Part shown: in pieces, positions 1 through 10,349 of the stretch | Numbering within the stretch: position 1 is the stretch's first letter | Layout: every line of letters begins with the position of its first letter | Assembly (NCBI GenBank): GCA_964511385.1 | Contig: CAZEFE010000002.1 | Coordinates: forward strand, 1-64,000 | Direction of reading: 5' to 3' | From: CAILHX01 sp964511385 | GTDB taxonomy: Bacteria; Pseudomonadota; Gammaproteobacteria; Burkholderiales; Methylophilaceae | Length of the DNA stretch: 64,000 bases | Translations under genes and position numbers: made by a program | Notes under the pieces: generated by a model | Seen by the model: the letters and a program-made list of their open reading frames with translations, nothing else | The model's database searches: none | What the model was told of the DNA's origin: nothing

Positions 1-2169
1 TCAGCGCCGGCGCCAACGCCATCACGCTGACCCAGGCCGGCAACGACTTCACCGGCGCTGTCACGCTCACCAACAGCGGCGCCAACAACGTCGCCCTGAA
101 CGACACCAACGCCATTAATCTAGGCGCAATTACCGCCGGTGGAGCAGTGACTGTCACTGCGGGAGGCGCCATTACCACGAGTGGCAACATTGCATCCGGC
201 AACAACGGCAATATCAACCTGAGCAATACAGCGGGTGGTATCACCATTAGCAATACAGTGACAGCGAATGGTTCTGGCAATGTTGTGCTGAACGCCAACG
301 GCTTGTTGACCGTGAATAATGTAGTTTCGAGTACCAGCGGCAACCTCACCCTCACGGGCGGTACCGGTGTTGCGCATGCTGCGGCTGGCGATCTTTCTAC
401 TGGCGGGGCAGGTACCATCAACGTCACCGCCACCACAGGCGACATCACCATGGCGGATGGTGCGGTTTACACCTCCGGCGGAGGTACGGTGACATTGACG
501 GCTGCCAACAATGTGGCGCTTGGACAGATTGCCAACCCGACCGGATTGGTGAACGTGACGGCGACGGCAGGGGCAATTACCGACAATACTGCGGCTGCGG
601 CTGAAGGAACCGGCAACGAAAATATAGCCGGCACTACACTCACCTTGAATGCCGCCACTGGCATAGGCACCAACACCGCGGCAGGCGACATTGATACGGT
701 TTCTACCACACTCGTGGCCAGCACCGGTACGGGCGGAGTGTTTATTGCCGAAACCAACGGATTGGATCTAGGTGCAATCAGCAGTGTCACCGGCGGCGAT
801 ATCGTGATCACGGCGGGTGGCTCATTGACGACCAGTGGCAACCTGAGCACGGCGAATAACGGCAATATCAGCCTGACCACGACTTCTGGCGCGATCACTA
901 TCAGCAACACGCTGACGGCAAATGGCAGCGGTGATGTGACGCTAAACGCCAATGGCCTGCTGACTGTTAACAACGTGATTTCCAGCACCACGGGCGACCT
1001 GAGCCTGACGGGTGGCACGGGCGTCACGCATAGTGCAGCGGGTGACCTCACCACCAGCGGAGTCGGTACCATTGGCGTTACTGCCACGGCAAACGACATC
1101 ACCATGGCGGATGGCACGGTTTACGCGACAGGTAGCGGCAATGTGAACCTGGCTGCGGGCACCAATGTTGTGCTGGGCCAAATCAACACAACCAGTAGCG
1201 CGATCAGCGTAACTGCAACGGCAGGGGCCATTTCTGACACAACCGCCGCCGAAACCGCCAACCTCACCACTTCTGGCACGGCTACATTGGTGGCTGAAGC
1301 AGGTATTGGCTCGGCCAACGACATTAATACGGACATTGGTACGCTGAGTGCTACCAACACGGGAGCCGGCGGCACTATCGATATCCTGGAAGCCAATGGG
1401 TTGACAGTGGCCGCATTGAAACAAAGCGGGACTTCAGCAGGCACGGTGCAGCTGATCAGCTCCACCGGCAACATCGGGTTGAACAATGGCTCCGTTGCCA
1501 GCAATGCAGGCACCATCACCCTGACGGCACTGACTGGCAACATCAATGATGCGGATGGTGGCTCGGTGACCAGCATTACCGGGGCAGGCCATGCAACGCT
1601 GACTGCTGCTACCGGTATAGGCTCGGCAGAAGCGATCGACACCAGCCTCGCAACGCTGGAAGCCACCAACACCACCAGCGGCAAGATCAAGATCAAGGAA
1701 GCGAACAACCTGACCATTAACGGTACCGGCTTACAGACGCTGGCAGGCAATGGCGACATTGAGCTTGAAGCCGGCGGCAGCCTTACCGTTAACAGTGTTG
1801 TGACCGCACATGGCACCGGTGGCATTGATTTGGAGTCGGATACGCTAGTGACCGTAAATGCTGCAGTGAGCACAACCAGTGGTGACATCGTCCTGGTGGG
1901 CGGCACCGGCGTGACCCACACCGCAGCGGGCGACCTGACCACTGGCGGCGCAGGCACCATCAGCGTGAGCGCCACGCTCAACGACATCACCATGGCCGAC
2001 GGCGCGGTTTACACAGCAGGCAGTGGTAACGTCACCCTGACGGCAGCCAACAACGTAGCCCTTGGTGAAATCACCACCACCAGCAGCGCGATCAACGTCA
2101 CGGCGACGGCAGGAGCCATTACCGACAACACCGCGGCAGAAACCGCCAACCTCACCACCACCGGCACCG
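1..2169 (+). CDS. Filamentous-haemagglutinin-like repeat exoprotein, middle part (5' end outside window, 3' side ends at assembly gap)
   Basis: The frame read from base 3 is open from the window edge to the N run, with no start needed; a GTG at 147 is only an internal codon. The product is very rich in Gly, Thr, Ala, Asn and Ser with short alternating beta-strand motifs such as ANGSGNVVLNANGLLTV, TLTGGTGV and DITMADG, as in the beta-helical shafts of two-partner-secretion exoproteins and large adhesins. Four divergent copies of a long module occur here and after the gap. No signal peptide or TPS domain is visible because the N-terminus is outside the window. It is the same gene as the segment at 2270-5010; the frame change between them is explained by the placeholder gap. 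A secreted surface adhesin or matrix protein is an inference from composition and repeat type. Confidence 0.8.
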
Positions 2170-2911
2170 NNNNNNNNNNNNNNNNNNNNNNNNNNNNNNN
2201 NNNNNNNNNNNNNNNNNNNNNNNNNNNNNNNNNNNNNNNNNNNNNNNNNNNNNNNNNNNNNNNNNNNNNTCAACAGCGCCGGCTTGCTGACGGCCAATGC
2301 TGTCATCAGCAGCACCAGCGGCAACCTCACCCTCACCGGCGGCACGGGTGTAACCCACACCGCGGCAGGTGATTTGACCACTGGCGGCGCAGGCACCATC
2401 AGCGTGACCGCCACGGCCAACGACATCACCATGGCCGATGGCGCGGTTTACACGGCAGGCAGCGGTAACGTCACCCTGACGGCAGCCAACAACGTAGCTC
2501 TTGGTGAAATCACCACCACCAGCAGCGCGATCAACGTCACGGCGACGGCAGGGGCCATTACCGACAACACCGCGGCAGAAACCGCCAACCTCACCACCAC
2601 CGGCACCGCCACGCTGGCAGCAGCGACCGGCATCGGCTCTGCCGGCGGAGCCGATGACATCGACACCACGCTGGGTACGTTGGTAGCCACCAACAACACC
2701 AGCGGCAACATCAACGTCCAGGAAACCAGCGGCCTCATCATCGGCGGCACCGGCGTACGCACCCTGGGTGGCAACGGCAACATCAACATCGACGTGACCG
2801 CCGGCACGCTGGACGTCAACAGCGTAGTCACGGCGCACGGCAGCGGCAACGCGGTGCTCAACAGCGCCGGCTTGCTGACGGCCAATGCTGTCATCAGCAG
2901 CACCAGCGGCA
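343..2911 (+). repeat. Long coding repeat modules of the exoprotein
   Basis: A conserved module containing the peptide DITMADG recurs with its DNA word gacatcaccatggc at 441, 1095, 1983 and 2422. Spacings of the first three are 654 and 888 bases, both multiples of three. The last spacing is 439 in the window, but 588 if the gap is 249 bases. The copies at 1915-2169 and 2354-2608 are nearly identical, and bases 2270-2320 match 2858-2908. The repeats are therefore recent duplications or are homogenised by recombination, which explains why the assembly broke here. Confidence 0.85.
2170..2269. other. Assembly gap of 100 N inside the repeat exoprotein gene
   Basis: Exactly 100 unknown bases, the usual scaffold placeholder. 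Sequence to the left (ending 2169) aligns to the later repeat copy ending at 2608. Sequence to the right (from 2270) aligns to 2858 onward. The homologous interval 2609-2857 is 249 bases, so the true gap is probably 249 bases or 249 plus whole repeat modules. That length would restore a single reading frame. Confidence 0.95.
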
Positions 2912-5010
2912 ATATCAACCTGACGGCAACGGGACTGACCAACCTGTCAACGATTACGGGCCCGGGCAGCGTGACGATCGACGCGCTTACCGGCGTGCTG
3001 ACCAATAGTGGCACCATCAGCAACGGCGGTGGGGCAAGTACGGTAACGCTGAAGGCGGATGGCATGGCTTTGACCGGAGCGATTACCGGCGGCAGCGGGG
3101 CAGTGAAACTGCTGGCATCCAGCGATAGCCGCGCGGTGAATATAGGCACTGCGGTTGGCGGCCTGGATCTGACCCAGGCTGAACTCAACACCGTCACCAC
3201 CACAGGCGGGCTGGCGGTGGGCGGCTCAAGTACGCATACCGCTGCAGTGACAGTCGGTAGCGCCATCACTTCGCCAACCGGGGTGACCGGGGGCGGCTTT
3301 ACGCTGACCAATGGTGGAGACGTGGCGGTTAACTCCAGTGTCACTTACAACGCTAACCATCTTACCGGCAACAACCTGACCGTTAATTCCGATAACGGCA
3401 ACATTACGGATAACGGCTCCGGCATGCTGGATACCGCCGTGGCTGGGGCCGGCGATGTTGTGCTGGTAGCGAAGCATAACATTGGTGCGTTGGCCAACCC
3501 GATTCATATCGGTGGCAATGTGCACGCACTTTCTACCACTTCAACCGCAGCGGGCGATATCCATATCAGCAAGATTGGTGCGCTGGATATCGCCGGGGTG
3601 AACAACCCGGGTGGTTCGGTGAGTTACACGGCAACGGGGAATATTACCCAATCGGGAGCCATCAAGGTGGGCACGCTGACAGCCAAAACCCTGAATAACG
3701 CCGGGGCGAATATCGTCCTGGCGAATGCCGGCAATGATGTCGATTACCTGGACTTCCGCACGCGCGATGCGGCGGATGCAGCCAACGTACAAGGCCAGAT
3801 GACGTTCTTTGACAGCGATGGTTACACCGTGCTTTATGCCGCTGGCGGCGGGATGAATTTCAGTTCCAACGACTTCATTAACATGAATGCCATACTCACC
3901 AACGGCAGTTCACCGCTGAACATCGATGCGGGCGACGGTGACCTGGTGTTGAGCACAACAGGCAATATTTCGATTAGCGGGCCAGGGAAAATCAAGGCAA
4001 AAAACATCACGCTTACGCTGGCCAACAACGTGGAGTTTTCTGGCGGCGATCCAGCCAATCCCAATAACCCAAGTTATAACCCCAACCAGAATAATGACCT
4101 GCTGGTAGAAGCCGCGAATAACATCAGCATCAATGCGGATAACTTCGCGGTTCGTGGTGGGGTGACAACTGGAAAGAGTGGACAGAGCCTGAAGAACGAC
4201 GCCATCATCAAGGCCGGTGGTACCTTGAAAATTGAGACTGCGGGGGATTTCGAGGTGACCGGGGGCACTGTTGGTTTTGCACCGGGAGCTACCGACGCCA
4301 CCGCGCAATCCAATGCCTTTATCACGGCAAACGTCCTTGACCTGAAAGTGGCTGGAGACATGCTGATAGCCGGCGGCACTGTGACCCATACTGGCGCGGG
4401 TAGCAATCCTACCGGCAATGCCAGCGCGATTATCCAGGCGGTTAACGGCAAAAAAGTTGAGATTGATGGCACGCTGACCATCAGGGGCGGTACGGTGGAT
4501 GACGGCAATAAGAAATCCACCGCATTTGCCGTGCTGGATCCGATCAGCACCATGAATCTTAAGGTGGGCAAAAACTTGATCATGCAAGGTGGCAGCGGGC
4601 CGGGGGTGGTGTCGGCCAGTATTGTTAACTCGGGTGAAATTTTCCTGGATGTGGGCAGTGATCCGCTAACTCCGGCAACGGTGACGATTGGTGGGCAAAC
4701 CTACCCGAAAGGGATTATCCTGATTGGCGGCAAAGGCTCCGGGCGGTTTGACTTCAACAACAACCCGTTGACGGAAAACGCCTACCCGATTACGTGGACG
4801 CTGCAAAACGGTGGCGCATTTACCATCGATACGATGGCACCGGCCGGAACTGGTGATGCGTATATCCAGTCGCTGGCGCCACGCGCGGTGGATTCATCCT
4901 TGTACGGCTATTTGATGTCCACTCTGGAACATGATCATGAGAGACATACTGTGGAGCCTGTGGACCAAGGCAACTATAAACGTGTGGAGGCCAAAACATC
5001 ATGCAACTAA
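2270..5010 (+). CDS. Filamentous-haemagglutinin-like repeat exoprotein, C-terminal part
   Basis: Continuation of the preceding repeat exoprotein after the gap, reading codons from 2272 to the TAA at 5008-5010. The first ~200 residues carry the last high-identity repeat copy. From about 2930 onward the sequence becomes less repetitive but keeps the Gly/Asn/Thr beta-helix character. The last ~350 residues contain motifs such as GDLVLSTTGNISI and TLTIRGGTV. The C-terminal tail (EHDHERHTVEPVDQGNYK, then a final Cys-Asn) is charged and shows no autotransporter beta-barrel, so the protein is more likely a TpsA-type or cell-surface-tethered exoprotein than a classical autotransporter. The stop lies 10 bases inside the next gene, which implies translational coupling with the FecR-domain protein. 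No TpsB transporter gene is in the window. Confidence 0.8.
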
Positions 5011-5762
5011 CATCATATTCTGTTAATAAATTTATTCTACCCGGATTGCTGATCACCGCGCTGATGGCCGCACACACGGCATTTGCCGATGGGGTGGTGG
5101 CGGAGCTTTCCGGGACGATCTCGGCCAAGCGGGATGACGGGCGCCTGATCCTGTCACGTGGATCCAAGGTCCAGGAGGGGGATGTGGTCACGACCGAGAA
5201 GGATAGTTATGCCCAGATCCGCTTTTCCGATGGGGCGGTGATGACGCTGAAGCCCGGCACCTCCATTGCTATCAAGGAACACCGTTTTTCCGAGCAGGAA
5301 CCGGAAAAGGACAGTTCTACGTTCAGCTTGCTCAAGGGTGGCTTACGCACGGTGAGCGGACTGATCGGTAAGCGTGGCAATCGCGATGCCTACAAGATGA
5401 ACACGGCGACCGCAACGATTGGTATCCGCGGGACGGTGTTTGACGTGGATGATTGCGCCACGACGAGTTGTATCAAGGATCGCGAAGCGGCTGCAGATAA
5501 CAAGAACAACGGTAGCAGCAAAAAAGCCGGGGGAGAAGAGGTGCTGGCACCCGCTGTATACGTGGGCGTGCGTGATGGCGAAGTCGTCGTGAAAAACGAT
5601 GCTGGCGAACTTGTGCTGTCGGCTGGGCAGTTTGGCATTGCCCCGGCAACCAATGTGCTGCCAGCCATATTGCCAGGCAATCCCGGCCTGAGCCAGATTT
5701 CCAGCGTGGCTACTGAGTCCACGGTTAGGGGTGAAGGTTTCGAGATCCGGAATTGCAAGTGA
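5001..5762 (+). CDS. Exported FecR-domain protein
   Basis: 253 aa. An N-terminal signal peptide is visible (hydrophobic FILPGLLITALMAA, then Ala-rich cleavage near HTAFA, residue ~29). A FecR-type domain follows at about residues 45-150, with the typical pattern of a GDVVTTEKDSYAQIRFSDG-like strand, LKPGTSI, LLKGGLRTVSG and TATIGIRGTVFDV. A Lys/Asn/Ser-rich linker and a short C-terminal beta region complete the protein. ATG 5001 has GTGGAGG about 10 bases upstream, lying inside the exoprotein gene, and the two genes overlap by 10 bases. FecR domains of this periplasmic kind often sit beside large repeat adhesins. A role in exoprotein folding, retention or surface sensing is inferred, not shown. 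It lacks the N-terminal sigma-regulator region of classical iron-transport FecR. Confidence 0.85.
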   Translation: MQLTSYSVNKFILPGLLITALMAAHTAFADGVVAELSGTISAKRDDGRLILSRGSKVQEGDVVTTEKDSYAQIRFSDGAVMTLKPGTSIAIKEHRFSEQEPEKDSSTFSLLKGGLRTVSGLIGKRGNRDAYKMNTATATIGIRGTVFDVDDCATTSCIKDREAAADNKNNGSSKKAGGEEVLAPAVYVGVRDGEVVVKNDAGELVLSAGQFGIAPATNVLPAILPGNPGLSQISSVATESTVRGEGFEIRNCK

Positions 5763-5779
5763 TTGCTGAGCGAGTATCC

Positions 5780-5804
5780 GGCTGGCGTGACCTTTCCGCC
5801 AGCC
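5780..5804 (+). other. Hairpin in the fecR-like/folA intergenic region
   Basis: GGCTGGCG at 5780-5787 pairs with CGCCAGCC at 5797-5804 (8 bp, 9-base loop), directly followed by the folA Shine-Dalgarno AGGAAG. There is no T-tract, so it is not a typical intrinsic terminator. It may reduce read-through or protect mRNA ends. Confidence 0.45.
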
Positions 5805-5814
5805 AGGAAGTTGC

Positions 5815-6306
5815 ATGAGTTTATCAGTGATAGTGGCCATCGCCAGAAATGGGGTGATTGGCCTGGACAACACCCTGCCATGGCATTTGCCGGAAGACCT
5901 CAAGCGCTTCAAGGCGTTGACGATGGGACATCACATCATTATGGGCCGCAAAACCTATGAATCTCTGGGGCGGTTGCTGCCTGGGAGAACGACGGTGATT
6001 GTGACCAGAAATCCTGAATATCAGGTTGCCGGGGCAGTGGTTGCCCATTCTCTGGAGGCAGCTGTTCAGTTATGCGCAGGGGACACCGAGCCGTTCATGA
6101 TCGGCGGAGCGCAACTCTATGCGGATGCGCTGGCGCTGGCGGACAAGTTGTATATCACCTGGATAGAGCGTGATTACCAGGGCGATGCCTATTTCCCGCA
6201 GTTTGACCAGACGCAATGGCAGGAGACAGGTCGACAGCCCGGGGTTGGTGCCGATGGCTTGCCGTATGCTTTTGTGGATTACGTCAGGAAACTCCGGGCC
6301 GGCTAG
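5815..6306 (+). CDS. folA: Dihydrofolate reductase
   Basis: 163 aa, the usual length for bacterial DHFR. It reduces dihydrofolate to tetrahydrofolate with NADPH in the cytoplasm. Hallmarks are SVIVAIARNGVIG at the N-terminus, LPWHLPEDLKRFK (substrate-binding W and acidic E/D region), IIMGRKTYESLG (NADPH binding) and the FMIGGAQLY motif near residue 93. ATG 5815 is preceded by AGGAAG with 4-base spacing. The gene converges on the decarboxylase gene 33 bases downstream. Confidence 0.97.
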   Translation: MSLSVIVAIARNGVIGLDNTLPWHLPEDLKRFKALTMGHHIIMGRKTYESLGRLLPGRTTVIVTRNPEYQVAGAVVAHSLEAAVQLCAGDTEPFMIGGAQLYADALALADKLYITWIERDYQGDAYFPQFDQTQWQETGRQPGVGADGLPYAFVDYVRKLRAG

Positions 6307-6339
6307 CGGGGCGTGTTTTTCCCGTGCCCTGACGTAATG

Positions 6340-8592
6340 TTACTGAATATTGTCGAGGGCAACGCAGTCCACATGGTAGACCGCCTTGCCATTCACCTCA
6401 TTCTTTACCAGGCCATGAATGTCGGTTTCAAATCCAGGGAATTTCTCGTTGAATTCACGCGCAAACTGCAGGTAGCGCACGATCGTCTTGTTGAAGCGTT
6501 CGCCCGGAATCAGTAGCGGAATGCCGGGAGGGTAGGGCGTCAGCAATACCGCGGTGACACGGCCTTCCAGCGCATTGATTTCCACGCGCTCGATCTGTTT
6601 GTGCGCCATCCTGGCAAAGGCGTCGGCCGGCTTCATGGCGGGCACCATGTCCGACAAGTACATTTCCGTGGTCAGCCGCGCAACATCGTTGGCTTTGTAG
6701 ACTTCGTGAATCTGCAGGCATAAATCCTTCAAGCCAACACGCTCATAACGCGGATGCTTGGCGACAAATTCCGGCAGCACCTTCCAGCACGGCTGGTTCT
6801 TGTCGTAGTCGTCCTTGAACTGCTGCAATGCAGCTACCATGGTGTTCCAGCGGCCCTTGGTAATGCCGATGGTGAACATGATGAAGAACGAGTAGAGGCC
6901 GGTTTTTTCCACGATTACGCCATGTTCGGCCAGGTATTTGGTGACAATGGCCGCAGGAATGCCGAATTCGTCGGAGAAGTCGCCGTCCACGTCCAGTCCT
7001 GGGGTAATGATGGTGGCCTTGATCGGGTCCAGCATGTTGAAGCCCTTGGCGACCTTACCGAAGCCGTGCCAACGGGCCTTGGTCTTGAGCATCCAGGCTT
7101 CGCGTTCTTCGATGCCTTCTTCCGACAGGTCGTCCGGTCCCCACACCTTGAACCACCAGTCGGCACCCCATTCCTCGTCCACCTTGCGCATGGCACGGCG
7201 GAAATCCAGCGCTTCGGCAATGGATTCTTCCACCAGCGCGGTGCCGCCGGGCGGCTCCATCATGGCGGCAGCCACGTCGCACGAGGCGATGATGGAATAT
7301 TGCGGGCTGGTTGAGGTGTGCATCAGGTAGGCTTCGTTGAACACGTCGCGGTCCAGCTTGTGGTTCTCGGCATCCTGCACCAGGATCTGCGAGGCTTGGG
7401 AGAGGCCCGCCAGCATCTTGTGCGTGGACTGGGTGGAGAACACCATGGATTCCTTGCAGCGCGGCCGGTCGGCGCCGATGGCGTGATAATCGCCGTAGAA
7501 GTCATGGAAGGCCGCGTGCGGCAGCCATGCTTCGTCGAAATGCAGGGTGTCGATCTTGCCGTCCAGCATTTCCTTGATTTCCTCGACGTTGTAGATCACG
7601 CCGTCGTAGGTGGATTGGGTGATGGTGAGCACGCGCGGTTTGGCGTTTTTGTCCTTGGCAAACGGGTTGCGTTCGATCTTTTTCTGGATGTTCTCGAACT
7701 CGAATTCTTCTTTCGGGATCGGCCCGATGATGCCGAAATGGTTGCGGGTCGGCATCAAAAAGACTGGAATTGCGCCGGTCATGATGATGGAATGCAGCAC
7801 GGACTTGTGGCAGTTGCGGTCCACCACCACGATGTCGTCCGGCGCCACGGTGGAGTGCCACACGATCTTGTTGGAAGTCGAGGTGCCGTTGGTGACGAAA
7901 TACAGGTGGTCGCTGTGGAAAATACGCGCCGCGTTGCGTTCGGAAGCCGCCACCGGGCCGGTGTGGTCAAGCAGTTGGCCGAGTTCGTCCACGGCATTGC
8001 AGACATCGGCGCGCAACATGTTCTCGCCGAAGAACTGGTGGAACATCTGGCCCACAGGCGATTTCAGGAAGGCCACGCCGCCGGAGTGGCCGGGGCAATG
8101 CCAGGAATAGGAGCCGTCGGCGGCATAATGGGTGAGCGCGCGGAAGAACGGCGGCGGCAGCGAATCCAGATAGGTGCGGGCCTCGCGCACGATATAGCGC
8201 GCCACAAACTCGGGCGTGTCCTCGTTCATGTGGATGAAACCGTGGAGTTCGCGCAGCACGTCGTTGGGGATATGGCGTGAGGTACGGGTTTCGCCATGCA
8301 GGAAAATCGGGATTTCCTCGTTGCGATAGCGGATTTCCTCGACGAATTTGCGCAGGCTATCCAGCGCATGCTGGGAGCCTTCCATGAACTCTTCGTCGTC
8401 AATCGACAGGATAAACGCGGAAGCACGGCTCTGCTGCTGCGCAAACGAAGTCAGGTCGCCGTAACTGGTAACCCCCAGCACTTCGAAGCCTTCTTCCTCG
8501 ATGGCTTTGGCCAGCACGCGGATGCCGAAGCCTGAGGTGTTTTCGGAGCGGAAGTCTTCATCAATGATGACAACGGGAAAGCGGAATTTCAT
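6340..8592 (-). CDS. Orn/Lys/Arg decarboxylase (fold-I, PLP-dependent)
   Basis: 750 aa, matching the large inducible amino-acid decarboxylases (AdiA/CadA/SpeF type). Residues 1-130 form the flavodoxin-like wing domain. The PLP domain follows, with WHCPGHSGG near 164-172, TNGTSTSNK near 234-242, HFDEAW near 351 and the PLP lysine in STHKMLAG (K392). The C-terminal domain runs to the end. Substrate (arginine, lysine or ornithine) cannot be assigned with certainty; the sequence looks closest to the arginine decarboxylase branch common in betaproteobacteria. ATG 8592 has a strong GGGGAG site. It is the last gene of dcd - 76-aa gene - decarboxylase. No antiporter gene is adjacent, so polyamine synthesis is as plausible as acid resistance. 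Confidence 0.9.
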   Translation of the reverse strand: MKFRFPVVIIDEDFRSENTSGFGIRVLAKAIEEEGFEVLGVTSYGDLTSFAQQQSRASAFILSIDDEEFMEGSQHALDSLRKFVEEIRYRNEEIPIFLHGETRTSRHIPNDVLRELHGFIHMNEDTPEFVARYIVREARTYLDSLPPPFFRALTHYAADGSYSWHCPGHSGGVAFLKSPVGQMFHQFFGENMLRADVCNAVDELGQLLDHTGPVAASERNAARIFHSDHLYFVTNGTSTSNKIVWHSTVAPDDIVVVDRNCHKSVLHSIIMTGAIPVFLMPTRNHFGIIGPIPKEEFEFENIQKKIERNPFAKDKNAKPRVLTITQSTYDGVIYNVEEIKEMLDGKIDTLHFDEAWLPHAAFHDFYGDYHAIGADRPRCKESMVFSTQSTHKMLAGLSQASQILVQDAENHKLDRDVFNEAYLMHTSTSPQYSIIASCDVAAAMMEPPGGTALVEESIAEALDFRRAMRKVDEEWGADWWFKVWGPDDLSEEGIEEREAWMLKTKARWHGFGKVAKGFNMLDPIKATIITPGLDVDGDFSDEFGIPAAIVTKYLAEHGVIVEKTGLYSFFIMFTIGITKGRWNTMVAALQQFKDDYDKNQPCWKVLPEFVAKHPRYERVGLKDLCLQIHEVYKANDVARLTTEMYLSDMVPAMKPADAFARMAHKQIERVEINALEGRVTAVLLTPYPPGIPLLIPGERFNKTIVRYLQFAREFNEKFPGFETDIHGLVKNEVNGKAVYHVDCVALDNIQ

Positions 8593-8624
8593 GGGGACTC
8601 CCCAGTAAAAATAAGTGCGCGAAA

Positions 8625-8855
8625 TTATTCGCCAGGTGGATATGGATTAACCAGGGCAGTGACCAGGTCGCGCAGAACTTCGCGGAACTGCTGCTCATCA
8701 CAGCCCATCAGTACGGCATCTTCCAGCGCATCCTGGCACGTCTGGCGTATTTCTTCCAGATTTTCGCGCATGACCTTGTTTTTTTCCACGCAGGCGACAA
8801 TCCCCCCTTTGGGGTCGCGCCAGACGATGTGATCGGTCAGGGATGGCTTGGCCAT
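8625..8855 (-). CDS. Small conserved hypothetical protein
   Basis: 76 aa, acidic and predicted mainly helical (residues 24-70, motif NLEEIRQTCQDALEDAVLMG), no Cys pair and no membrane segment. It starts 10 bases after the dcd stop and ends 32 bases before the decarboxylase start, so it is almost certainly cotranscribed with both. I do not recognise a named family. The tight linkage suggests an accessory role with the decarboxylase, but this is only context. Confidence 0.75.
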   Translation of the reverse strand: MAKPSLTDHIVWRDPKGGIVACVEKNKVMRENLEEIRQTCQDALEDAVLMGCDEQQFREVLRDLVTALVNPYPPGE

Positions 8856-8865
8856 AGTGGGTTGC

Positions 8866-9438
<573 letters not shown>

Positions 9439-9472
9439 ACCGTTACCCCAGAAAATGACTGCGTATTATACG

Positions 9473-9507
9473 ACAAATAAAAACGGCACCTGAAGTCAGG
9501 TGCCGTT
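9473..9507 (-). terminator. Rho-independent terminator after the parvulin operon
   Basis: A perfect 12-bp stem, AACGGCACCTGA (9482-9493) with TCAGGTGCCGTT (9496-9507), has a T-rich run on the minus strand reading into 9481-9473. It lies between the parvulin stop (9527) and the dcd start (9438) and ends the yciB-yciI-bolA-parvulin transcript. Confidence 0.9.
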
Positions 9508-9526
9508 AATTCAAAACAGGAATTGC

Positions 9527-10339
9527 TTACTTCTTGGCTTTGCCTGCAGCTGCTGACGAGCCGCTCTCCACGATCTTGGCCTTGGCGCGCAGGTCGTTCA
9601 CCAGCTTGTCAATTTGCTGCTTTTGCAAGACGCTGCGCAATTCGTCCTTGACGGTATCGAATGTGGGAGGCGGGGCGTCGCGCACGTCATCCAGTCGAAT
9701 CACGTGCCAGCCGAACTGGGTCTGTACCGGCACCGAGGTATATGCGCCTTTGGATAGCTTGGTCACGGCGTCGCTCAATACACGACCCATGCGGCCCGGC
9801 GGCAGCCAGCCCAGATCGCCGCCTTTTTCCTTGGAGGCATCGATGGATTTTTCCCTGGCTAATTTGGCAAAATCAGCTTTCTTCCCAAGCTGCTCGATGA
9901 CGTCTTTGGCTTCCTGCTCGGTTTTGAGCACGATGTGACTGGTGCGGTATTCCTTGTCGCCCCATTGCGCCTTGAATTTTTCGTATTCGGACTTCAGGGT
10001 GGCATCATCCACCGGGTTTTTTTTCAGGTAATCCTGAAAGTAAGTCTGGATCAATAGTTCGCGGGATTGGATTTCGCTGCGGATAACGTAGTCCGACTGC
10101 TTATCCAGTCCGGCTTTCTGCGCTTCCTGGAATACCACTTCGTTGGCGATCAGGCGGTTGAGGATCAGCGCCTTGGCGTTGTCGTCAATCTTCTGACCGC
10201 GTGCCGATGCTTCTTTCTGAATGTAATCAACCACCGATTGTTTGACTGGCTTGCCATTAACAGTGGCTGGATCAGCGGCGAAAGCGCTGGCGGTCGTGAT
10301 GCTCAGCATCAGTACCAGAATATGAGAAAGCAAACGCAT
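9527..10339 (-). CDS. Periplasmic parvulin-type peptidyl-prolyl isomerase (PrsA/SurA-like)
   Basis: About 270 aa. A signal peptide (MRLLSHILVLMLSITTASAFA) is followed by a helical chaperone region (residues ~25-125) and a parvulin PPIase domain (~125-215) with YRTSHIVLKTEQEA, GDLGWLPPGRM and QTQFGWHVIRLDD motifs, then a Lys/Ala-rich tail. It probably assists folding of exported and outer-membrane proteins. A longer reading from 10360 is possible, but ATG 10339 has AAAGGA at ideal spacing and starts directly at the signal peptide, so it is preferred. It is the last gene of a four-gene operon. Confidence 0.92.
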   Translation of the reverse strand: MRLLSHILVLMLSITTASAFAADPATVNGKPVKQSVVDYIQKEASARGQKIDDNAKALILNRLIANEVVFQEAQKAGLDKQSDYVIRSEIQSRELLIQTYFQDYLKKNPVDDATLKSEYEKFKAQWGDKEYRTSHIVLKTEQEAKDVIEQLGKKADFAKLAREKSIDASKEKGGDLGWLPPGRMGRVLSDAVTKLSKGAYTSVPVQTQFGWHVIRLDDVRDAPPPTFDTVKDELRSVLQKQQIDKLVNDLRAKAKIVESGSSAAAGKAKK

Positions 10340-10349
10340 AAATTTTCCT

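Noticed and set aside
2062..2372. Real programmed frameshift in the exoprotein
   Set aside because: The frame change coincides with the N run and vanishes with the repeat-predicted gap length.
343..2911. Possible CRISPR array or tandem satellite
   Set aside because: Repeats are long, variable in spacing and in one coding frame, with no short direct repeats plus unique spacers; they are protein modules.
467..3344. Long minus-strand open frames across the repeat exoprotein
   Set aside because: They are shadows of the repetitive Gly/Thr/Ala-rich coding strand; products are Val/Pro/Leu-rich, without start signals, domain motifs or neighbours.
7318..8280. Plus-strand open frame of 320 codons opposite the decarboxylase gene
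   Set aside because: Antisense to strongly conserved coding sequence; His/Val-rich composition is the reverse complement of decarboxylase codons, with no motif.
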